Shown here piece by piece: positions 27,499 through 34,866 of a stretch of 34,866 nt of DNA. Under the pieces are notes generated by a model. It did not search any database and was not told the DNA's origin. It saw only the letters and a program-made list of their open reading frames with translations. Within the stretch, counting starts at the first letter, position 1; each line of letters opens with the position of its first letter. The position numbers were made by a program, and so were the translations under genes. This DNA is from an uncultured Pelagibacteraceae bacterium (GTDB lineage Bacteria > Pseudomonadota > Alphaproteobacteria > Pelagibacterales > Pelagibacteraceae): positions 1-34,866 of the forward strand of contig CACHJN010000008.1 in assembly GCA_902580115.1 (NCBI GenBank). The letters are read 5' to 3'.

Positions 27499-28752
27499 CT
27501 AAGCAACTGATGTTGACTGTTTTTTACCGTAAGTGATAATTGGGTCACTATCGCCTTTTGCTGAAGATTTATCTATAGTAACTTTAAGCACATCCTCTTT
27601 ATCTGGAAGCTCAAACATAGTTTTCAACAGAATATTCTCTAATATAGATCTTAGTCCCCTAGCTCCAGTTTTTTTCTTAATAGCTTTTTTAGCTATTTCA
27701 AGGACTGCGTCTTCCTGAAATTCAAGTTCTACATTCTCAAATTCAAATAATCTCTTATATTGTTTTATAAGGGAATTTTTTGGTTCTTTGAGTATTTTAA
27801 TTAAAGACGATTCATTTAGTTCATCTAAGGTTGCGATTATCGGCATTCTTCCTATAAACTCTGGGATTAATCCATATTTTATTAAATCTTCAGGTTCTAG
27901 CGACTTCATTAACTCCGATAGGGGCAATTCTTTATAACTTTTAACTTTAGCTCCAAATCCTATTGAGCTGCCTTTGCCTCTGCTATCTATAATTTTGTCT
28001 AATCCAGCAAAAGCACCACCACAAATAAATAATATATTTGTTGTATCAACTTGTAAAAATTCTTGTTGAGGATGTTTTCTTCCTCCTTGAGGAGGCACAC
28101 TTGCTATAGTTCCTTCCATAATTTTAAGCAAAGCTTGTTGTACGCCTTCTCCAGATACATCTCTTGTTATTGATGGATTTTCTGATTTTCTACTAATTTT
28201 GTCTACCTCATCAATATAAACTATACCTCTTTGCGCTTTTTCAACATTATAATCTGCTGCTTGTAGTAATTTTAAAATAATATTTTCAACGTCTTCACCT
28301 ACATAACCAGCTTCAGTTAAAGTTGTAGCGTCTGCCATAGTGAAAGGAACATCTAAAATCTTTGCTAAAGTTTGTGCTAACAAAGTTTTACCACATCCAG
28401 TTGGCCCAACTAATAAAATGTTAGATTTAGATAATTCAACATCTTTATTTGTTTTTACTTCATGATTAAGTCTTTTATAATGATTGTGCACAGCAACTGA
28501 CAAAACTTCTTTAGCTTTCTTCTGACCAATAACATAATCGTCTAAAACGTTACAAATTTCTTTAGGTGTTGGAACTCCATCTTGGTGTTTGATTAGTGAG
28601 CTTTTATTTTCCTCTTTAATGATGTCCATACAAAGTTCAACACATTCATCACATATGAAAACTGTTGGACCAGCAATAAGTTTTCTTACTTCGTGTTGGC
28701 TTTTGCCGCAAAAAGAACAATACAGTATATTTTTATTATTTTTATCACTCAT
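27499..28752 (-). CDS. clpX: ClpX, ATP-dependent unfoldase of ClpXP
   Basis: This 417-residue AAA+ unfoldase feeds substrates to ClpP. The N-terminal zinc-binding domain has C12, C15, C34 and C37. Walker A G-P-T-G-C-G-K-T is at 116-123, Walker B Y-I-D-E-V-D-K follows, and the ClpP-docking I-G-F tripeptide lies in G-S-S-I-G-F-G-A-K. All elements are intact and the length is normal. It lies 79 bp downstream of clpP. A promoter candidate in that gap suggests it can be transcribed separately as well as in the tig-clpP-clpX-lon order. Confidence 0.98.
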   Translation of the reverse strand: MSDKNNKNILYCSFCGKSQHEVRKLIAGPTVFICDECVELCMDIIKEENKSSLIKHQDGVPTPKEICNVLDDYVIGQKKAKEVLSVAVHNHYKRLNHEVKTNKDVELSKSNILLVGPTGCGKTLLAQTLAKILDVPFTMADATTLTEAGYVGEDVENIILKLLQAADYNVEKAQRGIVYIDEVDKISRKSENPSITRDVSGEGVQQALLKIMEGTIASVPPQGGRKHPQQEFLQVDTTNILFICGGAFAGLDKIIDSRGKGSSIGFGAKVKSYKELPLSELMKSLEPEDLIKYGLIPEFIGRMPIIATLDELNESSLIKILKEPKNSLIKQYKRLFEFENVELEFQEDAVLEIAKKAIKKKTGARGLRSILENILLKTMFELPDKEDVLKVTIDKSSAKGDSDPIITYGKKQSTSVA

Positions 28753-28769
28753 AACGAATCAATAAGATG

Positions 28770-28798
28770 ATAATAAAGTTGAAATAAAGCCTAATCAA
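28770..28798 (-). promoter_or_regulatory. Candidate sigma-70 promoter of clpX
   Basis: On the minus strand TTGATT at 28793-28798 and TATTAT at 28770-28775 are separated by exactly 17 bp (4 of 6 and 5 of 6 matches). The -10 lies 17 nt before the clpX ATG, predicting a leader of about 11 nt. This is a motif-only prediction. Confidence 0.4.
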
Positions 28799-28812
28799 GT
28801 CCAAGTTGAAAT
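28776..28812. repeat. Direct repeat AAGTTGAAAT flanking the clpX -35
   Basis: The 10-mer AAGTTGAAAT occurs at 28776-28785 and 28803-28812, 27 bp apart start to start. One copy lies in the spacer of the candidate clpX promoter and the other just upstream of its -35. This is a possible operator pair or chance in AT-rich DNA. Confidence 0.35.
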
Positions 28813-28831
28813 TTGAGCTATATATTGTGTG

Positions 28832-29443
28832 TTATTTTCTTTTTTCCACAACAGAGTCGATTAACCCAAATTTTTTTGCTTCATCAGGGGTCATAAAATT
28901 ATCTCTTTCTAAAGCTTTAGAAATTTCATCAACAGATTTCCCAGTGTGTTTTGAATAAATATTATTAAGTCTAGTTTTCAAAGATTGTATCTCTTTGGCA
29001 TGAATTTGTATATCTGTTGCTTGACCTTGAAATCCAGCAGATGGTTGGTGGACCATAATTCTAGAATTAGGTAATGAATATCTTTTTCCTTTTTCTCCTG
29101 CAGATAATAAAAAAGATCCCATCGATGAAGCTTGACCAATACACAAGGTCGAAACTGGCGAATTAATATATTGCATAGTATCATAAATACCTAAACCAGA
29201 TGTTACAAGTCCGCCGGGACTATTTATATAAAAACTTATTTCTTTGTTTGGGTTTTCAGATTCTAAAAATAATAATTGTGCAGTAACCAATGAAGCTACG
29301 TTATCATTTACCGGCCCAACTAAAAAAACTATTCTCTCTTTAAGGAGTCTGGAATAAATATCATAGGCTCTTTCTCCCTTACTTGATTGTTCAACAACCA
29401 TAGGGATTAAATTGTTCATTTTTTCTTCTAAATCGCGACTCAT
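28832..29443 (-). CDS. clpP: ClpP, proteolytic subunit of ClpXP
   Basis: This 203-residue serine peptidase assembles as a tetradecamer and degrades proteins unfolded by ClpX. The catalytic Ser107 is in G-Q-A-S-S-M-G-S and His132 in M-V-H-Q-P. The aspartate completing the triad lies in the normal C-terminal half. The N-terminus M-x8[12 protein letters not shown] is typical, and Met9 could also serve as a start. The [11 protein letters not shown] segment near the C-terminus is canonical. It starts 24 nt after tig and has no visible Shine-Dalgarno sequence. Confidence 0.98.
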   Translation of the reverse strand: MSRDLEEKMNNLIPMVVEQSSKGERAYDIYSRLLKERIVFLVGPVNDNVASLVTAQLLFLESENPNKEISFYINSPGGLVTSGLGIYDTMQYINSPVSTLCIGQASSMGSFLLSAGEKGKRYSLPNSRIMVHQPSAGFQGQATDIQIHAKEIQSLKTRLNNIYSKHTGKSVDEISKALERDNFMTPDEAKKFGLIDSVVEKRK

Positions 29444-29467
29444 AGATTTGTTTTATACAACTATTGA

Positions 29468-30826
29468 TTACTTTTTGCTAATTTTTTTTGTTTTTAAAGG
29501 TTTTGTTTCTTTCTTTTCAACGTTTGAACTTGCTTTTGATTTATTATTTTCATTAAATTGAGTAATCATTTTTTCAGCTTCTTTAACCGTTAACTCCTTT
29601 TTAGTCAGACTTATCTTTGATTTAATAAATTTGATAATTTTTTCTTCATAAAGAGTGCTTTGTAAATGTTGAGTGGCTGACGGATTTTTTTGATAATATT
29701 CAAAAACAAGTTTTTCTTGACCAGGCATACTTTTAACTTGTTTCTGAATTTCAGTTTTTATTTCATCCTCAGACACTTTTATATTATTAGTTTCACCATA
29801 CTCATTCAAAATTAAACCTAATTTAATTCTTTTTTCAGCTAATTTGATATCTTTATTGTCATTTTTTGAATTAGGATTGTTTGGAATAGATTTCATTTCA
29901 TTTTCAATTAAATTTTTGGGCACCTCAATTGTATGATTTTTTTCTAATTGATCTAATATTTCTTTTTTCGTGATTGAACTTAAAGCCATGTTATATTGAT
30001 TTGAAATTTGATCTTTTACTTTTTCAGTTAAATCTGATAAATTTTTTGCTCCTAATTTTTTTGCAAAATCATCATCTAATTTATTCTTTTTAGGACTTTT
30101 TATATTAATTATTTTACATTCAAAAATCGCTTTTTTATTAGCAAGTTCTTTCTTTGGGTGATTTTGGGGCAAGGTAGATGTAACTTTTTTACTTTCATTT
30201 TTTTTTACTCCAATTAATTGCTTATCAAAACCTTGTAAAAATAAATCTTTACCAAGTTCTATGACAACGCCCTCTCCTTTTCCACCTTCAAACTCTTTAT
30301 TATCGACAGTTGCTTGATAGTTAAAGATCAGCTGGTCACCTATTTCAGATTTAGTATCATTCCTTTTATCCTCAAAAGATTTATATTCTTTAGTTATATT
30401 TGATAATCTTTCATCTAATATATCTTTACTAACTTTTATTGAGTAGTCAGAAGCTTTAAATTTTGTAAAAGATTGTAGTTTTATCTCAGGCAATAAATCA
30501 AGTTGTAATTCAAAGTTAAGATCTTTTCCCTCACCAAAAGTTTTAAGATCAATTTTAGGTTGACCTGCAATTTTAAGTTTTTTTTCTTGAATTGCTTTTG
30601 AAGTGCTCTCTTTTAAAACTTTATCAATTACTTCACCATAAATTGCCTTACCAAACTGATTTTTTATTACTAGTGGTGGAACCTTTCCTTTACGAAAACC
30701 TTTTAGGTCTATTTGGTTTTGTAGTTCAAGTAATCTTGCGTCTAGTTTTTTTTTAATTTCCGCCTTATCTACAATTATAGATAAAGTTGTTTTAAGACCT
30801 TTTTTTGATTGAACTTGTACTTTCAT
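29468..30826 (-). CDS. tig: Trigger factor, ribosome-associated chaperone
   Basis: This 452-residue chaperone binds nascent chains at the ribosome exit. The ribosome-docking signature G-F-R-K-G-K-V-P is at 43-50. An FKBP-like peptidyl-prolyl isomerase domain lies at about 155-240, followed by a long helical C-terminal chaperone region. The last 30 residues are a lysine/serine-rich tail. The ATG at 30824-30826 is only 7 nt after the encoded CCA of tRNA-Leu (the gap reads AATATTT) and there is no ribosome-binding site in the gap. Downstream order tig-clpP-clpX-lon is the classical quality-control cluster. Confidence 0.97.
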   Translation of the reverse strand: MKVQVQSKKGLKTTLSIIVDKAEIKKKLDARLLELQNQIDLKGFRKGKVPPLVIKNQFGKAIYGEVIDKVLKESTSKAIQEKKLKIAGQPKIDLKTFGEGKDLNFELQLDLLPEIKLQSFTKFKASDYSIKVSKDILDERLSNITKEYKSFEDKRNDTKSEIGDQLIFNYQATVDNKEFEGGKGEGVVIELGKDLFLQGFDKQLIGVKKNESKKVTSTLPQNHPKKELANKKAIFECKIINIKSPKKNKLDDDFAKKLGAKNLSDLTEKVKDQISNQYNMALSSITKKEILDQLEKNHTIEVPKNLIENEMKSIPNNPNSKNDNKDIKLAEKRIKLGLILNEYGETNNIKVSEDEIKTEIQKQVKSMPGQEKLVFEYYQKNPSATQHLQSTLYEEKIIKFIKSKISLTKKELTVKEAEKMITQFNENNKSKASSNVEKKETKPLKTKKISKK

Positions 30827-30833
30827 AAATATT

Positions 30834-30918
30834 TGGTGGGCAAGAAGAGACTCGAACTCTTAAGCCTTGCGGCACTAGTTCCTAAGACTAGCGCGTATAC
30901 CAATTCCGCCACTTGCCC
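30834..30918 (-). tRNA. tRNA-Leu (anticodon TAG), CCA encoded
   Basis: Read on the minus strand, the acceptor stem GGGCAAG pairs with CTTGCCC, followed by discriminator A and CCA. The anticodon stem CTAGT/ACTAG holds the loop CTTAGGA with anticodon TAG. A long variable arm (GCCGCAAGGC type) identifies a class II tRNA. It is 85 bases with CCA. It lies 16 nt after the polyprenyl-phosphate sugar transferase gene and 7 nt before tig, inside a same-strand cluster. Confidence 0.97.
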
Positions 30919-30933
30919 GCATTAGTTAAAATG

Positions 30934-30960
30934 TTTATATATCAATTTTTTTTTTTACAA
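30934..30960 (-). promoter_or_regulatory. Candidate promoter for tRNA-Leu and tig
   Basis: On the minus strand TTGTAA at 30955-30960 and TATAAA at 30934-30939 are separated by 15 bp. An A11 run lies across the -35 and spacer. The -10 overlaps the stop codon of the upstream gene and lies 15 nt before the tRNA 5' end. The spacing is short, so this is tentative. Alternatively the tRNA and tig are read from further upstream. Confidence 0.3.
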
Positions 30961-32008
30961 AACTATTTAGTCTAAAATAAGTTGTTAAATAAATAATAAT
31001 TAAGCTAAAAAACCAGTACTTACACAATGCTCCACTCCCTTTAACCCAAATGCTCGGTAAAACAAGCAAACAATACACTGAATTAATATATAAAGTATTT
31101 AAATAGTTTCGATCTTTATCTGGCTTTGCAAAACTTAAAATTTTGTAAGATAACATATGCAAGTGTTCACCATCAGGTTTTATTGGAGATTTTCCTTGTA
31201 TTATTTTTCTAAAAAATGAAAAAAATACCTCAAAAAATAAATAAAATAATAAAATACAGAAAAAAAACGAGGAAATATTTGGGTTCAAATTATTTGTTTC
31301 TATTACATTTAAAGCTGTAAAAGTACCAAAAAGGTAGGCGCCACCATCACCCATAAACATCTTAGCAGAAGGAAAATTAAACAACAAAAATACTAAAAGA
31401 ATTATTATTTGAGCAGTAATCAAAATCGAGATAGTTTGAAATTCATTTTCAATATTTATGAACAACAATATAGAATTAATTATTATTAGTTGAAACGCTA
31501 ATAGACCATTAAATCCATCAATTAAATTAGATCCGTTAATAATAAACAAAAAGCATAAAACAATGAAGAAAATATAAATTATATTTATACTAAGAATTTT
31601 GTTAAGAAAAATTAAATCAACACCGTTTATTTCTATTGAAAAAATTTTAATTGATATTAATAAAAATGCTGCCATTAACGCTAATCTTGCTTTTGGACTA
31701 AAACTAACTTTAATATCATCAAGAAAGCCAATTAAAAATAAACCTAGACCTAAAACTAAATAATCAAAATTAAATGAGGAAAACAAGAGATTATTAAGTA
31801 AAATAAATATTAAGAATGATATAATAGAGGCTAAACCACCGCTTCTTGGAATATCATCTTTGTGAAACGCCTGAGGTTTATTAAAATCGTTATCATATAG
31901 CAATCCATTAAATATTTTATGAGATAGTTTTTGTATAATAAAAAACGTAAAAAAACTAAGAAATGAAAATATTGATAATAGACTAAATTCTAATGATTCA
32001 CTTTGCAT
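30935..32008 (-). CDS. WecA/MraY-family polyprenyl-phosphate sugar-1-phosphate transferase
   Basis: This 357-residue membrane protein has about 10-11 helices. It should transfer a sugar-1-phosphate from a UDP-sugar to undecaprenyl phosphate, starting a glycan on the cytoplasmic face. Family motifs are P-R-S-G-G-L-A at 54-60, F-L-D-D at 95-98, N-G-S-N-L-I-D-G-F-N-G at 158-168, M-G-D-G-G-A-Y-L-F-G at 219-228 and the H-L-H of the last cytoplasmic loop at 282-284. The N-L-I-D-G-F-N-G form resembles WecA/WbpL-type enzymes rather than MraY, suggesting O-antigen or surface polysaccharide rather than peptidoglycan. The acceptor sugar is unknown. It starts 6 nt after the EamA gene. The C-terminus is encoded through an A11 run. 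Confidence 0.88.
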   Translation of the reverse strand: MQSESLEFSLLSIFSFLSFFTFFIIQKLSHKIFNGLLYDNDFNKPQAFHKDDIPRSGGLASIISFLIFILLNNLLFSSFNFDYLVLGLGLFLIGFLDDIKVSFSPKARLALMAAFLLISIKIFSIEINGVDLIFLNKILSINIIYIFFIVLCFLFIINGSNLIDGFNGLLAFQLIIINSILLFINIENEFQTISILITAQIIILLVFLLFNFPSAKMFMGDGGAYLFGTFTALNVIETNNLNPNISSFFFCILLFYLFFEVFFSFFRKIIQGKSPIKPDGEHLHMLSYKILSFAKPDKDRNYLNTLYINSVYCLLVLPSIWVKGSGALCKYWFFSLIIIYLTTYFRLNSFVKKKIDI

Positions 32009-32014
32009 TTTATT

Positions 32015-32899
32015 TTATTTAAATCCTTTATTATTTTTTTTTACAATATAAATTCCTAATATTATTATACTCAATGAAATCAAAACTCGCCAAGTAATAA
32101 CTTCATCCATTAGAAAATAACCAAAAAATACTCCAAAAATTGGAATTAAATATGCTACTTGTGTTTGAAATACTAATCCGTTAACCGACAAAATTCTAAA
32201 TCTAATCAACCAAGCGAGTCCTGTTGCAACAACGCCTAAATAAAGTAGCGAAAATGTTGACTCAAGGGTAGGAGTAGCGAGCCACGGTTTTTCTAAAATT
32301 AAAGCCATTGGAAAAAGAAAAATAAATGACCAAATAGTTGTAGATGTTGTTACGTTTTCATTTCCTTTATTTTTAATTCTAATTGTTAAAATTCCTCCAA
32401 TTGAATAAAATGTAGAACCTAAAATTGTTATTAAAGCAAAAATATAGTTGCTATTGTTGATTATAATTTTATCTAAGAATAAAAATAAAATACCCGAAAA
32501 ACCAATTAAAATTCCCATGACTTTAAAAATATTCATTTTCTCATTCTTTGTAAAAAAGTGGGCCAATATTGTACCGCTCAACGGAGTTGTGCTCATTAGC
32601 ATAGCAGCTAAATAACTATTAATTTTACTTGTGCCTATAGCTATAAGAATAAATGGAATTGCTATATTACAAAGTCCTATTAGAGCATAGTCCCTCCATT
32701 CTTTTGAAAAAGCCTCTATTTTAATTTTTTTAAATCTACAAAGTAAAATTAGTGGAACGCTTGCAAAAATTACTCGGACTAAAGCTAAAGTAATAGGTGC
32801 ATAAGAATAAGTCGCAATTTTAATGTTGAAAAATGACGAGCCCCAAATTAGGCCTAATAGAACAAGTAAAAATATATCAAATGAATTTGCTTCTCTCAT
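32015..32899 (-). CDS. EamA/DMT-superfamily transporter
   Basis: This 294-residue protein has ten predicted membrane helices arranged as two EamA repeats. The first begins with L-L-G-L-I-W-G-S-S-F and contains V-R-V-I-F-A-S. The second begins near residue 150 with I-T-I-L-G-S-T-F-Y-S. It is probably an inner-membrane exporter or permease of a small metabolite. The family (RhaT/YdcZ-like) has many substrates and none can be inferred here. A basic C-terminal tail (V-K-K-N-N-K-G-F-K) lies in the cytoplasm. The start at 32899 faces the glnA start across a 103-bp divergent region. It is followed after 6 nt by the polyprenyl-phosphate sugar transferase. Confidence 0.88.
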   Translation of the reverse strand: MREANSFDIFLLVLLGLIWGSSFFNIKIATYSYAPITLALVRVIFASVPLILLCRFKKIKIEAFSKEWRDYALIGLCNIAIPFILIAIGTSKINSYLAAMLMSTTPLSGTILAHFFTKNEKMNIFKVMGILIGFSGILFLFLDKIIINNSNYIFALITILGSTFYSIGGILTIRIKNKGNENVTTSTTIWSFIFLFPMALILEKPWLATPTLESTFSLLYLGVVATGLAWLIRFRILSVNGLVFQTQVAYLIPIFGVFFGYFLMDEVITWRVLISLSIIILGIYIVKKNNKGFK

Positions 32900-32905
32900 A
32901 AAATC

Positions 32906-32922
32906 TGCACTTAATAAGTGTA
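32906..32922. promoter_or_regulatory. NtrC-like palindrome upstream of glnA
   Basis: TGCAC-N7-GTGTA matches the NtrC half-site arrangement TGCAC-N7-GTGCA at 9 of 10 positions. It directly abuts the -35 of the candidate glnA promoter, centred near -45 of the predicted start. A second palindrome of the same geometry, ATGC-N7-GCAT, is at 32926-32940, with centres 19 bp apart. Regulation by an NtrC/NtrX-type response regulator is inference. Confidence 0.45.
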
Positions 32923-32952
32923 TTGATGCTTTAAACGCATAGCTGATATCAT
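32923..32952 (+). promoter_or_regulatory. Candidate sigma-70 promoter of glnA
   Basis: TTGATG at 32923-32928 and TATCAT at 32947-32952 are separated by 18 bp. The predicted start is near 32959, with a leader of about 43 nt. The -10 overlaps a perfect 8-bp palindrome TGATATCA at 32944-32951. No sigma-54 GG-N10-GC element was noticed. Confidence 0.4.
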
Positions 32953-33002
32953 CTTATTAGAGGTTATTCTATAACTATATTCTGATAAATAATCTCGAAA
33001 TT

Positions 33003-34409
33003 ATGAGTGCAAGTAAAATTTTAAAATTGATAAAAGATAAGGAAGTCGAATACGTAGATCTAAGATTTACGGATCCTAAAGGAAAACTTCAACATCTTAC
33101 GATGGATTGCTCCGTTGTGGATGAAGACATGTTAGACAAAGGCGTTTTTTTTGATGGCTCTTCTATAGCAGGATGGAAAGCTATTAACGAGTCTGACATG
33201 ATATTAAAACCAGATCTTTCAAGACCTATAATAGATCCCTTTAATTCACATACAACTTTAAATATTTTTTGTGACATTATGGATGCTGTAAAAAAAGATT
33301 CTTATGGCAGAGATCCAAGAAGTACTGCAAAAAAAGCTGAAGATTATTTAAAAAAAACTGGTATCGGTGATAAGGCTTATTTTGGACCAGAGCCAGAATT
33401 TTTTGTATTTGACGACGTAAGATTTAAAAATGATATGAACGAAACGAGTTTTTCTATCGACAGTTCAGAAGGTCCTTACAATACAGGTAAAAAATATGAA
33501 AACGGAAATTTAGGTCATAGACCAGGTATTAAGGGTGGATATTTTCCTGTACCACCAGTTGATAGTGCTCAAGATATGAGAAGTGAATATTTAAAAGCAC
33601 TAAAAGATATGGGAGTGAAAGTAGAAAAGCATCATCACGAGGTGGCTCCTTCACAACATGAATTAGGAATGTATTTTGGTACTTTAACTGATATGGCAGA
33701 TAATGTTCAGCTTTATAAATACGCAGTTCAAATGGTGACCAATTCATTTGGAAAAACAGCAACATTTATGCCAAAACCTGTAAAAGGTGACAATGGTTCA
33801 GGTATGCATTGCCATCAATCTATTTGGAAAGGAAGCACTCCTTTATTTATGGGTAAAGAGTACGCGGGATTATCAAAAACGGCTTTGTATTATATCGGCG
33901 GAATACTTAAACATGCTAAAGCAATTAATGCATTTTCAAATGCTACAACTAATAGCTACAAAAGACTAATTCCGGGATTTGAAGCTCCAGTAATATTAGC
34001 TTATTCTGCTAGAAACAGATCGGCATCTTGTAGAATACCAATAACAATGAGTCCAAAAGCTGCGAGAATGGAAATAAGATTTCCTGACGCTGCCGGAAAC
34101 CCTTATCTAACTTTTGCATCAATGTTAATGGCAGGAATAGATGGAATCAAAAATAAAATTGATCCGGGTAAAGCATTTGATAAAGATCTATACACTTTAG
34201 GTGAAGATGAAGTAAAAAAACTTCCAACAGTTTGTGGATCATTAAGAGAAGCTATGGAAAGTTTAGATAAAGATAGAAAATTTTTAACTCAAGGTGGTGT
34301 ATTCACTGATGATCAAATAGATGCTTACATAGACTTAAAGTTCCAAGAGATTTATAAATTCGAACATACTCCTCATCCAATTGAATTTGAGATGTATTAC
34401 AGCCAATAG
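33003..34409 (+). CDS. glnA: Glutamine synthetase, type I
   Basis: This 468-residue dodecameric enzyme makes glutamine from glutamate, ammonia and ATP in the cytoplasm. The sequence shows D-G-S-S-I-A-G-W at 51-58, the metal/ATP region G-P-E-P-E-F-F-V-F at 128-136, [16 protein letters not shown], and N-R-S-A-S-C-R-I-P. Tyr397 in K-D-L-Y-T-L stands at exactly the adenylylation position of the enterobacterial enzyme, so it is the GSI-beta type. The gene is monocistronic: divergent from the EamA gene and convergent with the Fe-S carrier gene, 2 bp away. There is no adjacent glnB. The start ATG has no clear Shine-Dalgarno sequence. Confidence 0.98.
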   Translation: MSASKILKLIKDKEVEYVDLRFTDPKGKLQHLTMDCSVVDEDMLDKGVFFDGSSIAGWKAINESDMILKPDLSRPIIDPFNSHTTLNIFCDIMDAVKKDSYGRDPRSTAKKAEDYLKKTGIGDKAYFGPEPEFFVFDDVRFKNDMNETSFSIDSSEGPYNTGKKYENGNLGHRPGIKGGYFPVPPVDSAQDMRSEYLKALKDMGVKVEKHHHEVAPSQHELGMYFGTLTDMADNVQLYKYAVQMVTNSFGKTATFMPKPVKGDNGSGMHCHQSIWKGSTPLFMGKEYAGLSKTALYYIGGILKHAKAINAFSNATTNSYKRLIPGFEAPVILAYSARNRSASCRIPITMSPKAARMEIRFPDAAGNPYLTFASMLMAGIDGIKNKIDPGKAFDKDLYTLGEDEVKKLPTVCGSLREAMESLDKDRKFLTQGGVFTDDQIDAYIDLKFQEIYKFEHTPHPIEFEMYYSQ

Positions 34410-34411
34410 GT

Positions 34412-34747
34412 TCAAATTTTAAAAGACTCTCCACATCCGCAACGTTCAGTCTCATTTGGATTTTTAAAAACAAATTGTGAAGAAAATTTCTCTTTTTTAT
34501 AATCCATCTCTGTTCCTAAAAGATAAATTATTGCGGCTGGATCAATGAATACTTTAACCCCTTTATCTTCAATCACCTCATCATTTTTTTTCTTGTCTTT
34601 AGCATACTCCATTGAATAACTCATTCCAGCGCAACCTCCTGACTTTACTCCCACTCGCACACCTATAGTTTTATTATCTGCGTTAGACATAATTTCTTTA
34701 ATTCTGGCAGCGGCATTGTCAGTTAATTTAATAATTTGTTCACTCAT
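34412..34747 (-). CDS. sufA: A-type iron-sulfur cluster carrier (SufA/ErpA/IscA family)
   Basis: This 111-residue HesB/IscA-like protein accepts and delivers Fe-S clusters. The three ligand cysteines are present: C39 in G-G-C-A-G-M-S-Y, and C103 and C105 in C-G-C-G near the C-terminus. The length is normal. It starts with an ATGA overlap on the DUF59/SufT gene, the usual order at the end of an alphaproteobacterial suf cluster. I therefore prefer SufA over ErpA, though sequence alone does not separate them. The stop lies 2 bp from the glnA stop on the opposite strand. Complex I in the same window is a major consumer of such clusters. Confidence 0.9.
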   Translation of the reverse strand: MSEQIIKLTDNAAARIKEIMSNADNKTIGVRVGVKSGGCAGMSYSMEYAKDKKKNDEVIEDKGVKVFIDPAAIIYLLGTEMDYKKEKFSSQFVFKNPNETERCGCGESFKI

Positions 34748-34866
34748 AAATTTAGTTCCAATTTAGCCTCTTCGCTCATCATATCTTTTGTCCAAGGAGG
34801 ACTCCACACTAGTTTTAAATCTACTTTTTTAATCTCCTTTATCGAGCTAATGTTTTCTTTTACCAT
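34744..34866 (-). CDS. sufT: SufT/DUF59 (MIP18-like) Fe-S assembly protein, C-terminal 40 residues only
   Basis: The frame is open to the window edge and gives 40 residues. It ends with V-W-S-P-P-W-T-K-D-M-M-S-E-E-A-K followed by L-E-L-N-L, the well-conserved C-terminus of SUF-associated DUF59 proteins. These aid maturation of Fe-S proteins. The rest (about 60-80 residues) lies beyond base 34866. The methionine at the very edge is coincidental and not a start. The stop TGA overlaps the ATG of the next gene as ATGA, indicating coupling with the A-type carrier. Confidence 0.85.
   Translation of the reverse strand: MVKENISSIKEIKKVDLKLVWSPPWTKDMMSEEAKLELNL

Noticed and set aside
1..34866. CRISPR array, insertion sequence, prophage or toxin-antitoxin module
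   Set aside because: I saw no regularly spaced repeats, transposase or integrase motifs, terminal inverted repeats or small paired ORFs outside the annotated genes.

Overview
The window is AT-rich, compact bacterial DNA. The protein sequences look like the SAR11 clade (Pelagibacterales, 'Candidatus Pelagibacter' type) of Alphaproteobacteria. The reasons are the extreme A/T codon bias, the near absence of intergenic space, an insertion-free short prolyl-tRNA synthetase, and the alphaproteobacterial gene order linking clpPX-lon, tRNA-Val/tRNA-Asp and nuoA-N. The lineage call rests on pattern recognition, not on a database search.

Region 1 (1-19113, minus strand) is one continuous gene train of 20 genes. 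It holds all 14 subunits of respiratory complex I (nuoA to nuoN). Biotin ligase (birA), type III pantothenate kinase (coaX), ribonuclease J (rnj), a DUF1467 membrane protein, prolyl-tRNA synthetase (proS) and the 5' part of a LolC/E lipoprotein-export permease follow. The largest gap between consecutive genes is 9 nt and many starts overlap the preceding stop, so one long transcript with translational coupling is likely. The rnj gene is split by an apparent one-base shift at a T6 run. Correcting start codons matters for birA, nuoK, nuoI, nuoF, nuoB and nuoA.

Region 2 (19114-25009) is the accessory-looking part. A 201-bp intergenic region carries a candidate nuo promoter, a Fur-box-like palindrome, and repeated CTCTAT/ATAGAG elements. 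It is followed on the plus strand by a SAM-dependent methyltransferase and a multi-pass GT39-like membrane protein. Then come tRNA-Asp and tRNA-Val (minus), a zinc-ribbon/one-membrane-segment protein (plus), and an 848-residue minus-strand protein fusing a sugar epimerase/dehydratase, a cupin and a TylCIII/NovU-like C-methyltransferase. These genes suggest cell-surface sugar modification and appear inserted into an otherwise ancestral lon-tRNA-nuo neighbourhood.

Region 3 (25065-32899, minus strand) is the protein quality-control cluster. In transcription order it runs: an EamA transporter, a WecA/MraY-type polyprenyl-phosphate sugar transferase, tRNA-Leu(TAG), trigger factor, clpP, clpX and lon. 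Trigger factor starts only 7 nt after the tRNA CCA end.

Region 4 (32900-34866) holds a divergent promoter region with an NtrC-like palindrome and glnA (type I glutamine synthetase, plus). Convergent to glnA lie an A-type Fe-S carrier (SufA/ErpA-like) and the 3' end of a SufT/DUF59 gene.

I see no CRISPR array, phage, insertion sequence or convincing intrinsic terminator. No stretch longer than about 200 bp lacks a gene. I did not find a clear new defence or mobile system. The most interesting items are the split rnj, the three-domain fusion, and the candidate regulatory sites at nuo and glnA.
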